A stretch of DNA of 60,000 nucleotides from Cristatella mucedo (GCA_009760855.2 WPIO01000062.1:1028001-1088000); one strand, 5' to 3'; positions 12,101-20,542 are shown, counted from the first letter of the stretch. Numbers and translations are program-made. The notes: a model not told the origin generated them from the letters alone.

Positions 12101-12572
12101 AAGGCTAAGTTTAATGATAGATTAAGTTTATTATACACCGATACTGATTCATTAGTTGTTGATATTAAAAGTGAAAACTTTGAGAAAGAGATGTTTGATA
12201 TTAAAGATTGGTTTCATAAAGACGAGTTTGGTAAATTCAAAGATGAGATGGATGAGGCAAAGATTGATGAATTCATTGCTTTAAGACCAAAACTATATTC
12301 TGCTTCTTCTATTAGACCAATTATGAAAGCAAAGGGTGTTCCAAAAGAAGTAATTAGGAATTCAAACACTTGATAGAGATTTCTACCGCATGACACAAAG
12401 TAAACACAATATTATTACAAAGAAACTTAAAAAGAGAGCACTGTCAGCATTTAAATCAAAGCGTTACTGGTTAGATTGTGGTTGTTGTAGTTATGCATAC
12501 GGCCATTATAGAATAGAAGAGAGTGGTGGAAAATGTATTAAATGTTTTTCTAATACTAGTATAAATGCCTAA
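9112..12572 (+). pseudogene. protein-primed family B DNA polymerase (pPolB), broken
   Basis: This would replicate the element by protein-primed DNA synthesis. In order along the gene: an N-terminal Polinton-type domain (9538-10250) with CALWCVLRFLYP and a KSHYVLIKN block; exonuclease motif I (ADFES) near 10276; exonuclease III YLYADVTLLAD near 11070; polymerase motif A WDATSLYP near 11340; motif C YTDTDS near 12136; and a C-terminal KRYW...AYGHY block near 12460-12520. Frames change near 9430, 10262, 10660, 12037 and 12370, and an in-frame TAA lies at 11503-11505. The motif B region around 11840 reads FMCQIFGKT, without the usual Asn-Ser pair. It is clearly a polymerase and clearly disrupted. 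Confidence 0.95.
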
Positions 12573-12726
12573 ACGAAAGATTGAAAGTGAAGAAGAAGTT
12601 GTGAGTAAAATTAAACCTGTTGATACTGAAAGGCAACGGGAAGAACCAAGAGCAAAATGGTTTGGAGAAAAAGAAGTCAAAACAATTAAGAAAAGTATAT
12701 TAACAAAAATAATTTCATTATTATAG
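12565..12726 (+). CDS. small charged protein, 53 aa, unknown function
   Basis: An intact short frame starts with MPKRKIESEEE and ends at the TAG inside the next gene's start motif. The ATG overlaps the last codons of the polymerase gene, with TATAA just before it. The protein is lysine- and glutamate-rich, with a basic N-terminus that could be a nuclear signal. I do not recognise it. It may be a real small virion or regulatory protein, or a short chance frame. Confidence 0.4.
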   Translation: MPKRKIESEEEVVSKIKPVDTERQREEPRAKWFGEKEVKTIKKSILTKIISLL

Positions 12727-12731
12727 AAATG
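12722..12731 (+). promoter_or_regulatory. start-site motif TATAG-AA-ATG
   Basis: TATAG at 12722-12726, two bases, then the ATG at 12729. The TAG is also the stop codon of the preceding small gene. Confidence 0.6.
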
Positions 12732-12966
12732 GAAAACGAAAATCCTGAGTTTTTAAAAGTTGAAGAAAGCTCTATGGATTATAAGTATTTCAGATACGGA
12801 GTCAACATCAGATACAGAATCCGAAGATCCTGATTATATACCCGAATCCGAATCCGAATCCGAATCTGGGTTTGAGTCTGCAGAAGAGGACTTTACTTTT
12901 TACACTGAAGCTGATGATATACCACAATTTAGAAGTGATTATGTAAATGAAGAAAATGAATTATAA
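12729..12966 (+). pseudogene. acidic Ser/Glu-repeat protein, frameshifted, unknown function
   Basis: The frame from the ATG at 12729 runs about 34 codons to a TGA. The neighbouring frame, open from 12760 to 12966, carries a strongly acidic stretch with repeated ESES units followed by FESAEEDFTFYTEADD. One indel near 12770-12790 would explain this. The start motif fits the first frame. Such acidic low-complexity proteins have no assignable function from sequence. Confidence 0.5.
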
Positions 12967-12980
12967 ACAATATTTATACT

Positions 12981-12992
12981 TATATAGAAATG
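12981..12992 (+). promoter_or_regulatory. start-site motif TATATAG-AA-ATG
   Basis: TATATAG at 12981-12987 precedes the ATG at 12990, the first member of the tandem small-gene family. Confidence 0.65.
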
Positions 12993-13264
12993 GACGTCTC
13001 GAGAATTCTAAGCTGTGAACAATCCAGAGATATGGCTGTAAAGATATGTCTTCAAAAACTTAAAGGAAATGATCAACGTATAACTAGACACTCTCTTGAT
13101 AAACTTATTCCAGAATTAGATAGTTCATTTGTTAGTGTTCTTATAGAAATCTGTGGAGCTTCTGATAAGCTAATGGAGTGAAGAGGTAAGATAAATGAAA
13201 TGCTTGAAGAAGCCGCAAAGAAATCAAAAACCCCAAAAACAAAACAAGGAGTACAAATTAATTA
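12990..13264 (+). pseudogene. tandem small-gene family, member 1
   Basis: Begins MDVSRILSCEQ and has an LIEICGASDKL block near residue 50, the two hallmarks shared by the following four genes. An in-frame TGA at 13179-13181 ends the first 63 codons. The same frame then stays open to a TAA at 13262-13264, with a lysine-rich tail, so the full protein would be about 91 residues. Predicted mostly helical by eye. Function unknown and no family recognised. Confidence 0.6.
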
Positions 13265-13281
13265 AACAATTTCTTAAACCT

Positions 13282-13297
13282 TATATAGGAAAATATG
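13282..13297 (+). promoter_or_regulatory. start-site motif TATATAG-GAAAAT-ATG
   Basis: TATATAG at 13282-13288, six bases, then the ATG at 13295. Confidence 0.6.
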
Positions 13298-13546
13298 GAT
13301 AAAAAAGTTTCAAGAATTCTTAGTTGTGAATATGGTGAAGCGTATTTATTTGTAGCTAGAGTATTTTGTGGTTTTCCAAAGGTGGCTTCTTGTGTTCCTA
13401 AAGAGCTTCGTAGAAGTATTTATTTATTAGCTAATTCAAAATTTTCTGTTCTTTTACAGATTTGTGATTTATATGATATATCTGAAAAAAGTGGGTTGAA
13501 TATTCCAAAGAAAAATCGAAATATGGAATTTTCATTCAAAGTTTGA
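13295..13546 (+). CDS. tandem small-gene family, member 2
   Basis: 83 residues beginning MDKKVSRILSCEYGE, with VFCGF near residue 29 and VLLQICDLYDISEKS near residue 50. It is the clearest example of the family pattern: SRIL-CEYG, then FCGF, a helical middle, and LL-ICD-YD-EKS. The C-terminus probably continued into the next frame, because 13543 onwards reads on without its own start motif. A frameshift near 13540 is likely. Confidence 0.65.
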   Translation: MDKKVSRILSCEYGEAYLFVARVFCGFPKVASCVPKELRRSIYLLANSKFSVLLQICDLYDISEKSGLNIPKKNRNMEFSFKV

Positions 13547-13905
13547 TAAAGAAATATAATCTTTTAAAAAGTATTAATATGATAAGGGATGGAACTAAAG
13601 CAGAGGTAGAAAAGATCTATGAAAAAATTTCAAGAATTCTTTGTTGTATTGATGCTTTAGAATTTGCAAAATGTATGCTTAATTCTAGAAAGTTTGATTC
13701 ATATAGTTTTTGCACTTTTAACGCATATATCACCATTCCTTCAAACTTTTATAAAATTCTTTATGGATTAGATGATTCAAGAATTTCTGACCTTTTTGAT
13801 ATTTGTGACGCATATGATATATGTGAAAAAAGTAAAAATGAATATTCACAAGCAAAATATAATTACGTGGAGTTTTTCAATCAAATTAAAAAACAATATG
13901 ATTAA
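13543..13905 (+). CDS. tandem small-gene family, member 3, perhaps fused to member 2
   Basis: The frame reads KIYEKISRILCCIDALEFAK at about residues 25-44 and ISDLFDICDAYDICEKSK about 50 residues further on, so it holds one full family unit. No TATATAG motif precedes it, unlike its neighbours, and it overlaps the end of member 2 by four bases. Either members 2 and 3 were one two-unit protein now split by an indel, or the start motif was lost. Confidence 0.6.
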   Translation: MIKKYNLLKSINMIRDGTKAEVEKIYEKISRILCCIDALEFAKCMLNSRKFDSYSFCTFNAYITIPSNFYKILYGLDDSRISDLFDICDAYDICEKSKNEYSQAKYNYVEFFNQIKKQYD

Positions 13906-13963
13906 TTTATTTTTAGATAATTGTAGTAAACGTAAAAAAATCAATTAAACAATTCTTAAATCT

Positions 13964-13976
13964 TATATAGGAAATG
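13964..13976 (+). promoter_or_regulatory. start-site motif TATATAG-GAA-ATG
   Basis: TATATAG at 13964-13970, then GAA and the ATG at 13974. The sequence just before, a CAATTAAACAATTCTTAAA-like block, is also repeated upstream of member 2. Confidence 0.65.
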
Positions 13977-14255
13977 AATTTTGATGAAAAGTTTGAAAAG
14001 ATTGTTGGGAATTCTGATGCACATAATTCTATGATTTCAATTTGTTTTCGCCTATTAGGATGGTGTGGGCCTGAATCTATTGTTAATTGTAAATCTTATA
14101 AAATGTTAAAAGAATTAGACCCATTATTTATTGAGACACTTTTTGAGATTGCTAATCAATATGAAAGTATTGATAAATCTAAGATGAAATTAGAAGATGA
14201 GGCTGAAAAAATATATGAGAATAGAAAATTAGATTCTATTAAAACAAATATTTAA
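13974..14255 (+). CDS. tandem small-gene family, diverged member 4
   Basis: 93 residues with an intact frame. Instead of SRIL-CEYG it starts MNFDEKFEKIVGNSDAHNS, but keeps the spacing to an ISICFRLLGW block and to LFEIANQYESIDKSK, which aligns with LL-ICDAYD-EKSK of the others. The C-terminal third is a charged, probably helical tail. Function unknown. Confidence 0.6.
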   Translation: MNFDEKFEKIVGNSDAHNSMISICFRLLGWCGPESIVNCKSYKMLKELDPLFIETLFEIANQYESIDKSKMKLEDEAEKIYENRKLDSIKTNI

Positions 14256-14259
14256 ACCT

Positions 14260-14278
14260 TATATAGGAAAGAAGGATG
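14260..14278 (+). promoter_or_regulatory. start-site motif TATATAG-GAAAGAAGG-ATG
   Basis: TATATAG at 14260-14266 with a longer, nine-base spacer before the ATG at 14276. Confidence 0.5.
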
Positions 14279-14531
14279 GATCAGGAAGTTTCAAGAATTC
14301 TTTGTTGTGAATATGGTGTAAGAATCGCAAAAAAGTTTTGTGGTTTTGAAGATGATACCCCATATATTCCTTCAGATCTTTATAAGCATATCTTTAAACT
14401 ACAAGCACCAAAAATTTGGGTTCTTTTAGATGTTTGTGATGCATATGACAAAATGAAAAAAAAGAAAAAAATATACTGCAGCATTTGATAAGTTTCATCA
14501 AATATTTGATGATGTAAAAACAAAAAACTAA
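14276..14531 (+). pseudogene. tandem small-gene family, member 5, frameshifted near the end
   Basis: Begins MDQEVSRILCCEYGVRIAKK, then FCGFEDD and VLLDVCDAYDKM, a clear match to member 2. The frame runs through an A-rich tract at 14453-14470. One frame stops at 14488. The neighbouring frame continues with a charged tail to a TAA at 14529-14531, so a one-base indel in the A run is likely. Confidence 0.6.
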
Positions 14532-14562
14532 TCACTTTTACATATAAGTAATTTTCTTATTT

Positions 14563-14575
14563 TATATAGGAAATG
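14563..14575 (+). promoter_or_regulatory. start-site motif TATATAG-GAA-ATG
   Basis: TATATAG at 14563-14569, then GAA and the ATG at 14573. This fixes the start of the next gene upstream of its internal stop. Confidence 0.65.
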
Positions 14576-15037
14576 CAGAACGAAGTTACTGATCCCAATC
14601 TCGCTACTAGTGCTACTCTCCTTAAGTCTTACGTTGATTATCTTGTTAGGTCAAGAATGACTGCATACGATCAACAAACACTTGATTAAGATATTTCAGT
14701 TATGACTGATAATTCAGTTAAGAAGTTCTATCTCGATGAATGTGATATCGAAGCTCAAAAGATTATAACTGCCGGGTTAACTGATGTAACAGCAAATCTT
14801 GAATCTACTGTTAGATCTAAAGTAGACGCACTTCTTGACGATCCTTCTGAGATCTCTGGCTATACAACATGGATTGCATCTCAACTTCCAACACTCTCAA
14901 CGGTTATTTCAGGAGTTTCAGGAGTTAAACCAGACATCTCTGGAATCGTTAAAGACGAGTGTTACGCAATTCTTCCTGATCTAGCTGACGGTGTTAGCGC
15001 AAGACAAAAGGCAACTGCCGCAGCTCTAGAAGCATAA
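14573..15037 (+). pseudogene. unknown protein of about 154 codons with one in-frame stop
   Basis: The frame from the ATG at 14573 meets a TAA at 14687-14689 but stays open in the same frame to 15037, with an internal ATG at 14702. The start motif supports one gene with a nonsense codon (TAAGAT, possibly once CAAGAT) rather than two genes. The protein contains ISGYTTWIASQLPTLS and an alanine-rich C-terminus. Codon use is visibly richer in C-ending codons than in neighbouring genes, which may suggest high expression or separate origin. No family recognised. Confidence 0.6.
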
Positions 15038-15065
15038 TTAATTTAATTAAAACAAAAATAAACAT

Positions 15066-15077
15066 TATATAGAAATG
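15066..15077 (+). promoter_or_regulatory. start-site motif TATATAG-AA-ATG
   Basis: TATATAG at 15066-15072, AA, then the ATG at 15075. Confidence 0.65.
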
Positions 15078-15470
15078 GGTATTGAAACAAGGAGTAGTGA
15101 TTGCCTTAATGAAGTTCAAGGTCAACGGCATTCAAATTTTAAGATTTGTTCATATCCTATGGGTAGAATTGAAGACATTAGATCTAAACTACTAAACGCT
15201 GTTAAACTAGTTATTGAATACATTATACATACTTTAAGAATAAATCACTCTGAACCAGAGATTGCAAACATATTTACTAAGGTTAGAGATGGGTCAGTCT
15301 TTGAAGAGTTTCTCAAGGACTTAAAAATAGAAAAAATAAATAAAATTAAATCAGAAGCTTACTCTAAAAAAATAGAACTAACAAAACAAATAACAAAAGA
15401 AATAGAGCAAGGAGAAGACTTTAAACTTCCAGAAGAGTTGATTGAAGAACCTATGGATTGGTGGATCTAA
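15075..15470 (+). CDS. unknown helical protein, 131 aa
   Basis: Intact frame with a good start motif. The first third holds MGRIEDIRSKLLNAVKLVI. The second half is lysine- and glutamate-rich and likely a long helix or coiled coil, ending EEPMDWWI. No signal peptide or convincing membrane segment. I do not recognise the family. Its position beside the small-gene array suggests an accessory role, which is inference. Confidence 0.6.
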   Translation: MGIETRSSDCLNEVQGQRHSNFKICSYPMGRIEDIRSKLLNAVKLVIEYIIHTLRINHSEPEIANIFTKVRDGSVFEEFLKDLKIEKINKIKSEAYSKKIELTKQITKEIEQGEDFKLPEELIEEPMDWWI

Positions 15471-15484
15471 AAAATATTTACAAA

Positions 15485-15500
15485 TATATAGAAAAAAATG
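15485..15500 (+). promoter_or_regulatory. start-site motif TATATAG-AAAAAA-ATG
   Basis: TATATAG at 15485-15491, then an A run and the ATG at 15498. Confidence 0.55.
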
Positions 15501-15578
15501 CCAGATTTGAGAAAAGATTTTGCTGTTAAAAAATATGAAGAAGCTGTTAAGTTTAATAAAAAATTAGGGGATGCCTAA
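15498..15578 (+). CDS. 26-residue frame, possible N-terminus of a broken gene
   Basis: A short frame starting MPDLRKDFAVKKYEEAV, with the usual motif just before it. It ends at a TAA immediately before an AT-repeat tract. It may be the 5' end of the membrane protein whose 3' part reappears at 15725, separated by repeat expansion. Confidence 0.4.
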   Translation: MPDLRKDFAVKKYEEAVKFNKKLGDA

Positions 15579-15589
15579 TAAAATTAACA

Positions 15590-15642
15590 AGAGCTAGATA
15601 TATTTATAAATATAATATACATATATATAATTTAATATATAA

Positions 15643-15681
<39 letters not shown>

Positions 15682-15724
15682 AATATATAATTTTATAATA
15701 TATATATTTATATAATTTATAAAT
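15590..15724. repeat. (TA)n-rich low-complexity tract
   Basis: Almost only A and T, with a pure TA run near 15648-15677. It lies between two pieces that may have formed one gene. Confidence 0.9.
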
Positions 15725-16000
15725 ATAGTAATAGCATTAGGAGTAACTGTTTCAAGTACTTATATTCAAGTATTACCATCTATTAGCCACGCTGTAACTT
15801 TCTTTTCAGCTCTATCTGTAATGTTTGTATCAGTTGATGGTGTGCTTACAGAAATAGACAAACGTAAAAGGAATGCTTTAAGTTCTAATTATCAAATTAT
15901 CTCACAGATTACTAACGCTTTATCTGATGATGAGATTACAAAAGAAGAGTTTGAAGGACTTGTAATAGGAAACTCACAAACTGAAATTAATGTTGGCTAA
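15725..16000 (+). pseudogene. membrane protein remnant lacking a start codon
   Basis: A frame of 91 codons open from 15725 to a TAA at 15998-16000 with no ATG near its beginning. It starts with two hydrophobic stretches, IVIALGVTVSSTYIQVL and AVTFFSALSVMFVSV, followed by a soluble tail ending SQTEINVG. The real start is missing behind the AT tract. It overlaps the integrase stop on the other strand by about 14 bases. Function unknown. Confidence 0.55.
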
Positions 16001-16847
16001 TAACTTGTAACTCCTCTCTAACAAAACTTCTCTTAATATCATTTACAAAATATCTAGTCGGTTGTTCTCTTAATACAATTATTCTAACAATAGTATGTTT
16101 TGTTAAACTCCATATTGGGTCTGTAGCTCTTCTTTTTTTTTCATCTTCTCCTTCACCAGGTTCTAATAAATACCTAACACTTGTCCCAAGTTCTAATAGC
16201 TTTTCACCATGATATTTTGGTTTCTTTAGTTTTACCTTTTCTTTTTCTATCGCCTTTGCTGGTTCTTCACCAATCATTCTTGTAACACTATTATTTAGAT
16301 ATTCAATAATCTTTGGTAAATTATTAATCCACTCTTTATTTCTAGTATAATCTCCTTTGTTAATACTTTCTAATTCTTTTTCATACTGAGCAATGAATGC
16401 TCTCTCAGCAACTGTTCTATTCATTCTTTCAACTAATGCAACACTCTTTTTAGTAGTACCTTCAATTATTTGTTTCATGTTTTTTCATCTCTTTAGCAAA
16501 CTCCCCTTTAAACTCTGATCCAGGATCTACAGTCATTTTCTTTGGCCACTTCAAAGGAACTTTACTGTAGATATCTATTATTGCTTTTATCACTTCTTTA
16601 GATGACTTTGTTTTAAGAGATCTTGATTCTTTATATCTACTAGCAACATCAATAACACTCAAAGCATATTTGTATCCAGAATCATTAGACATATACAGAA
16701 TATCTGCTTGATGATTTTCATTTGGTTCAACAATATTAAAGAAACCTTGTGGAATGTTCTTAGGTCTTGGCTTGAATACTTGGCTTATATCTAAGTCAGG
16801 ATTGAATTTACCTTCTTTTTTCTTTCATTTAGAGTTAAGAACGACAT
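15987..16847 (-). pseudogene. retroviral-type integrase (rve family), frameshifted
   Basis: This catalyses insertion of element ends into host DNA. On the minus strand the order is: ATG at 16847; the first catalytic Asp in an HQADILYM-like block near 16725; VIDVASRYKES near 16640; the second Asp in TVDPGSEFKGEF near 16530; and the Glu in LVERMNRTVAER near 16420. A C-terminal DNA-binding region (LTKHTIVRI) follows. Frames change near 16793 and 16480. All three acidic catalytic residues are recognisable. It diverges from the Cys-rich gene at 16858 with only 10 bases between the ATGs. Confidence 0.93.
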
Positions 16848-16860
16848 TCTATAGAGAATG
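16845..16860. promoter_or_regulatory. shared bidirectional start-site motif
   Basis: CATTCTATAGAGAATG: two divergent start codons separated by ten bases that hold the self-complementary TCTATAGA. Read from either strand it gives CTATAG plus a short purine spacer and ATG. Confidence 0.7.
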
Positions 16861-17296
16861 GAAATATTTTGTGATACATGCTTAAGCACATTTAATGAAG
16901 TTGAATACCTTGAAACAGGTCATCCATATTGTAAACCAAAAAGAAAAAAACCAAAACAGGAATATGAAATACGTTGTTGTATCTGTGATAAAGATATGGA
17001 AGAAACTGAATTTGATTCTAGTCTTTTTCGTAACAACCACTGTATAATCTGTTCGTACTGCAACATAAATTCTAATTATTATAAAAAAGCCAACTAAACT
17101 GTATTTCCTGGTTAAGAAACACTTAAAAAAACAATGTTGTTCTACTTCTTTACATCATTGTTTAGATCATGAAGCCATCTGCTCTATTTCTAAATTATTT
17201 CCGGTTGTTAAAGGTAAACACAAAGCAACAAAGTTAAAAGAGTTAATAGTTTTAATAGTTCATTTATACTTCTCAGGTGGGTACATAAGTAAGTAA
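16858..17296 (+). pseudogene. Cys-rich (zinc-binding type) protein, frameshifted
   Basis: The first 79 codons are intact and start MEIFCDTCLSTFNEVEYL. CxxC pairs occur at residues 5-8, 41-44 (CCICD) and near 61-67 (CIICSYC), a pattern of zinc-ribbon or treble-clef domains. After the stop at 17095-17097 other frames remain open, with HHCLDHEAICS near 17150, down to a TAA at 17294-17296. The gene was therefore probably longer. It overlaps the end of the convergent fibre gene. Function unknown. Confidence 0.55.
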
Positions 17297-18134
17297 TAGG
17301 TTTACCTTTAATTTTCCTGTACTATCAACAAAGTAATATTCTGTAGGTAGTCTAGAAAAATATACATAGTTCTTTAAGTTAACATCCGTTGTTGAAGTAT
17401 TTATAGCTCTTACATCACCAGATACTACAGATGTATCAGTATTAGGTTTTAGAAATACACAATTAGATGCTCCAACAACCATAACATTTAATATCATTAT
17501 CGGTGGAGACATTTTATTTGTCCATGAGTAAGGAGTTGATAGATTAAGTATTGAATTTAGTGCTTTAGGGTCCATTGAGATTGAGATTACTTCTGTTATT
17601 TTTTTAAGTGTTTTATCTTCGTAATTCTTTGTAGCAACGTCAGAGGGGTTAACAGGCTCTGCAACATTTGTTATTGAATACCCACCCATATTTATATTTG
17701 TTGTTGAAGGAAATGCTTTCAATAATACATCTCTTTTCATTCCTCCATAAGTAACACAATAATCATCGTTTAAGACTACTGGATTGGTGTTTCCTGAATT
17801 CCAATAAGTAGATGTTATGGCTTTACCATTCATGTCTAAATCTCACAACATTGTGTCTCCACTTTTCTAAACATAATTATTTACTTGTGAAACATTTACA
17901 CCATCTGTAGGATACCCTCCAGCACCAAGATTTGTAATACGTTTACCACCAAGATTCATTGTTATTTCTGTATTAACTACAAAGTTAGCGTCAGCATAGG
18001 CCTTTGTAACAGCGTCATAGTCGTTAACGGGGTCACCTAAATTAACAATTCTATTACCATTTGCATCAAGATCTGAAAGAATGAATCCATTATTCTTCGA
18101 TACATAGTCCTCGCTGTGAAACTTTTTTGTTCAT
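17273..18134 (-). pseudogene. fibre-like protein with phage-tail-type repeats, frameshifted
   Basis: On the minus strand the protein has at least three repeats of the pattern G-x-R/S-I-x-N-(L/V)-x-x-P-V-N-x-x-D-x-x-T-K. Examples are NGNRIVNLGDPVNDYDAVTK near 18030, GGKRITNLG near 17950, and MGGYSITNVAEPVNPSDVAT near 17690. This pattern is familiar from bacteriophage tail-fibre shafts. The start chosen is the ATG at 18134, directly after TATATAG. Frames change near 18120 and 17860. The C-terminal 100 residues have no recognised fold and could be the receptor-facing head. Role as a capsid fibre is inference. Confidence 0.6.
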
Positions 18135-18141
18135 CTATATA
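18132..18141 (-). promoter_or_regulatory. start-site motif TATATAG-ATG
   Basis: On the minus strand TATATAG (18135-18141) directly abuts the ATG at 18132-18134. Confidence 0.6.
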
Positions 18142-18944
18142 ATTATTTATTAATATTTCAGATCTCTCAAACACTTCTTTAACCACTGGAATAATTCTTA
18201 CAAATCTAAGCGGATCTTCTTCTTCAACTACTTGTATCTCTACTTTTCTAATGTAATATTTGATATCATAACCAAAGTTTTTTATTGTTAAAACGACCAT
18301 ATTTAGAAATTATATCAAATTTGAATTCAAAGTACTTCTCATCTTTAAGTAAAAACATCAAAAGAGGTTCACGTATTGGTCTATCAAATTCATAAGTTGT
18401 TGGAATTCTAACTGTTCCTGCAGCAACGTAGTCTTTAGGTATATCATAGCGATTCAAACCTGGAACGAGTATTTCAAATTCACTATAAAAACATCTGTTA
18501 AGCTTTAAGACATGTAAACCAAGTAGGCACTGTGCAATATATTTTTTGGGTATAAAGTCTTCAACTATACTACGACTCCATAAACATTTTATTTCTATTA
18601 GTGTATCTTGATCAATAATACCATCTGGAGAATATCTATAAACTCCATCACTAGTAAAACATTCATTTGAATTCTCAATACTTCTATTCAACTTAATTTC
18701 TAAAAATTTAGCTGCTATTGGCTCGAATACTTTTCCAAACATCATCTGAGGAAATCTTATAGCTTGAGAGTTAGCAATATATTTTTTTAGTTTTCTATTT
18801 GAAATTAATTCAATGTCACAATCAATTTGAGAGCCAAATACCATATCATCACCTAAAACTGAATACACTTCCGACCCTCCTATATTTAACTTCATAGCCT
18901 TCTTCCACTCATCAGACCCCTGAATAAAATTTGTTTTTTTGCAT
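18142..18944 (-). pseudogene. YqaJ-like PD-(D/E)XK nuclease, frameshifted
   Basis: The minus strand shows the family's ordered signature: QGSDEWKKA near 18915, GGSEVYSVLG near 18880, GKVFEPIAAKF near 18735, SPDG near 18630 and the catalytic LIEIKC near 18595. YqaJ/lambda-type exonucleases act in recombination and in processing DNA ends. The likely ATG is at 18944, followed by an A run in which one base has shifted the frame. A second shift near 18280 probably moves the C-terminus into the frame open from 18300. Such a nuclease next to capsid genes would suit single-strand annealing or genome maturation, which is inference. Confidence 0.75.
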
Positions 18945-18965
18945 TATATTTAGTTATTATCTTTC

Positions 18966-20528
18966 TTAAATATCTAATGGATTGTAAAGAGACCTTCCTC
19001 TACTACAAAGGAATGGAGTTCCATTTCCATTAGATGTTAATTCCAAAGTGTTCTCACAGATAGTGATATAATTAATCACAACCGTAGGTGCAGCAGCAGA
19101 TGTAATTTCAGGTTGTGCTGGTGTATTTCCACTAGCAGCAACAGCAGCAGCAACACCAGGTATTGTAGAATTAAATTCAATAGTTACATCAAGTTTTGTT
19201 CCTGCTCTAAGAGGTTGATCGTTATATTGTAGATCGATAACATGAATAGGATAAAGAGTTAACCATTCTGGAAAGGTAACACCAACGGGTACATTTAGTT
19301 CATTTGATCCGAGGAATTGTTTTTTGCGTCTTTTGGATAGCCGCTTCTTAGAACCACAGGATATTGTTTTGTGCCATTAGCAACTACTGAGACACCTTTA
19401 ATATCACAATGATTGAAAGTGCAAGGGTTTCCAGTGTAGCTATTAAATTTATTTTGGTTTTGAGCTGTAACAATTAACCACCTAACTTTATCAAGTTCAT
19501 TCTGTGTAGTTATTGTCTTTGTAAATTTAACATTTGAATTGTAATTTGATATACTAACTTGTTCATATCGTCTAACTCTATAGTTTAGTCTGTTTCTTTG
19601 ACCTTTCACTTGTAATTTCAGCAAGTGATTTTTGAATGCTCATTTTAGGAGTTACACATGGAACAACTAGTCTCATTTTTGACATATTAATTTTAAATGC
19701 ATTCCAAGAACCATTTCCAGCAGCGTTAGCTGTTGTTCTAGCTTGAATTACATTAACATTATTATCAGCAGCAGCACCACTTACCCCCGTCATAATAGCA
19801 TTAAAATAATTTCCATTAACCCTAGTTATTTCAAGAGTAAATTGAGCATTGTAAATAATTTTATTCATATCCGCACAAAATCTAGAGATTCTTGATAATG
19901 GGAGTGAAATACTGAATGTACCTACATTATCCGCAAGAACATTAGATAAACCTCTTCGATAAACAAATCCGATGTTTAAACTAATAGCTGTGGATGCATT
20001 AGGACTTAGATATGGAAATAGTTTAGAATTTGTTGTAGCAGCATTAGCAACGGTAAACATATCACCCAATTCATTTGCCTCATCTTTTTTCCATCCAGTT
20101 GCAGGTCCTTCAGTTCTGTTATACTCATTTGGATAACATGGAAGTCCCATAATTTTTGAAACAGTTCCTATACTTTGTTGAACACTTTCAACCTCTTCAG
20201 CTCCAAGCCTAATCTTCATAGTACTAAACATCCAAGCTCCAGCGTTATTAACTAATCCTGCTGCAAGGTTACGATTGGGTGGTAGATAATCACCAGCAGG
20301 GGTTGATTGAACGAGAAACTGTCCTTCTAGTAGAACGTAGCCATCTGAAAAAACATAACATGTTTGTTGTTCTGCTGGAATATTGAATGTGACGATTTTA
20401 TCAATAATAGAATCAGTTTCACTTCCGTTAGTTTGGTAAAACTCTCTGAATTGATAATCATTGATTTTATAATCAGGAAACTCGGGATCTTCAAGTTCAA
20501 GTATAGTACTAATATCCGCGCTCGCCAT
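18966..20528 (-). pseudogene. major capsid protein (double jelly-roll, hexon-like), frameshifted
   Basis: The minus-strand gene starts MASADISTILELEDPEF at 20528 after TATATAG, and its first 316 codons are intact. ISLPLSRISRFCADMN near residue 215, followed by a block ending LEITR, is typical of Polinton/adintovirus major capsid proteins. Frames change near 19600 and 19290. The last frame, with LNVPVGVTFPEWL, ends at 18966-18968. The full length of about 520 residues fits the family. It would form the trimeric capsomers of the virion. Confidence 0.85.
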
Positions 20529-20542
20529 TCTTTCTCTATATA
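20526..20542 (-). promoter_or_regulatory. start-site motif of the major capsid gene
   Basis: Minus strand: TATATAG (20536-20542), GAGAAAG spacer, ATG at 20526-20528. Confidence 0.6.

Noticed and set aside
12981-12987. Ordinary TATA boxes for RNA polymerase II
   Set aside because: Distance to the ATG is only 0-9 bases, so normal initiation about 30 bases downstream would fall inside the genes.
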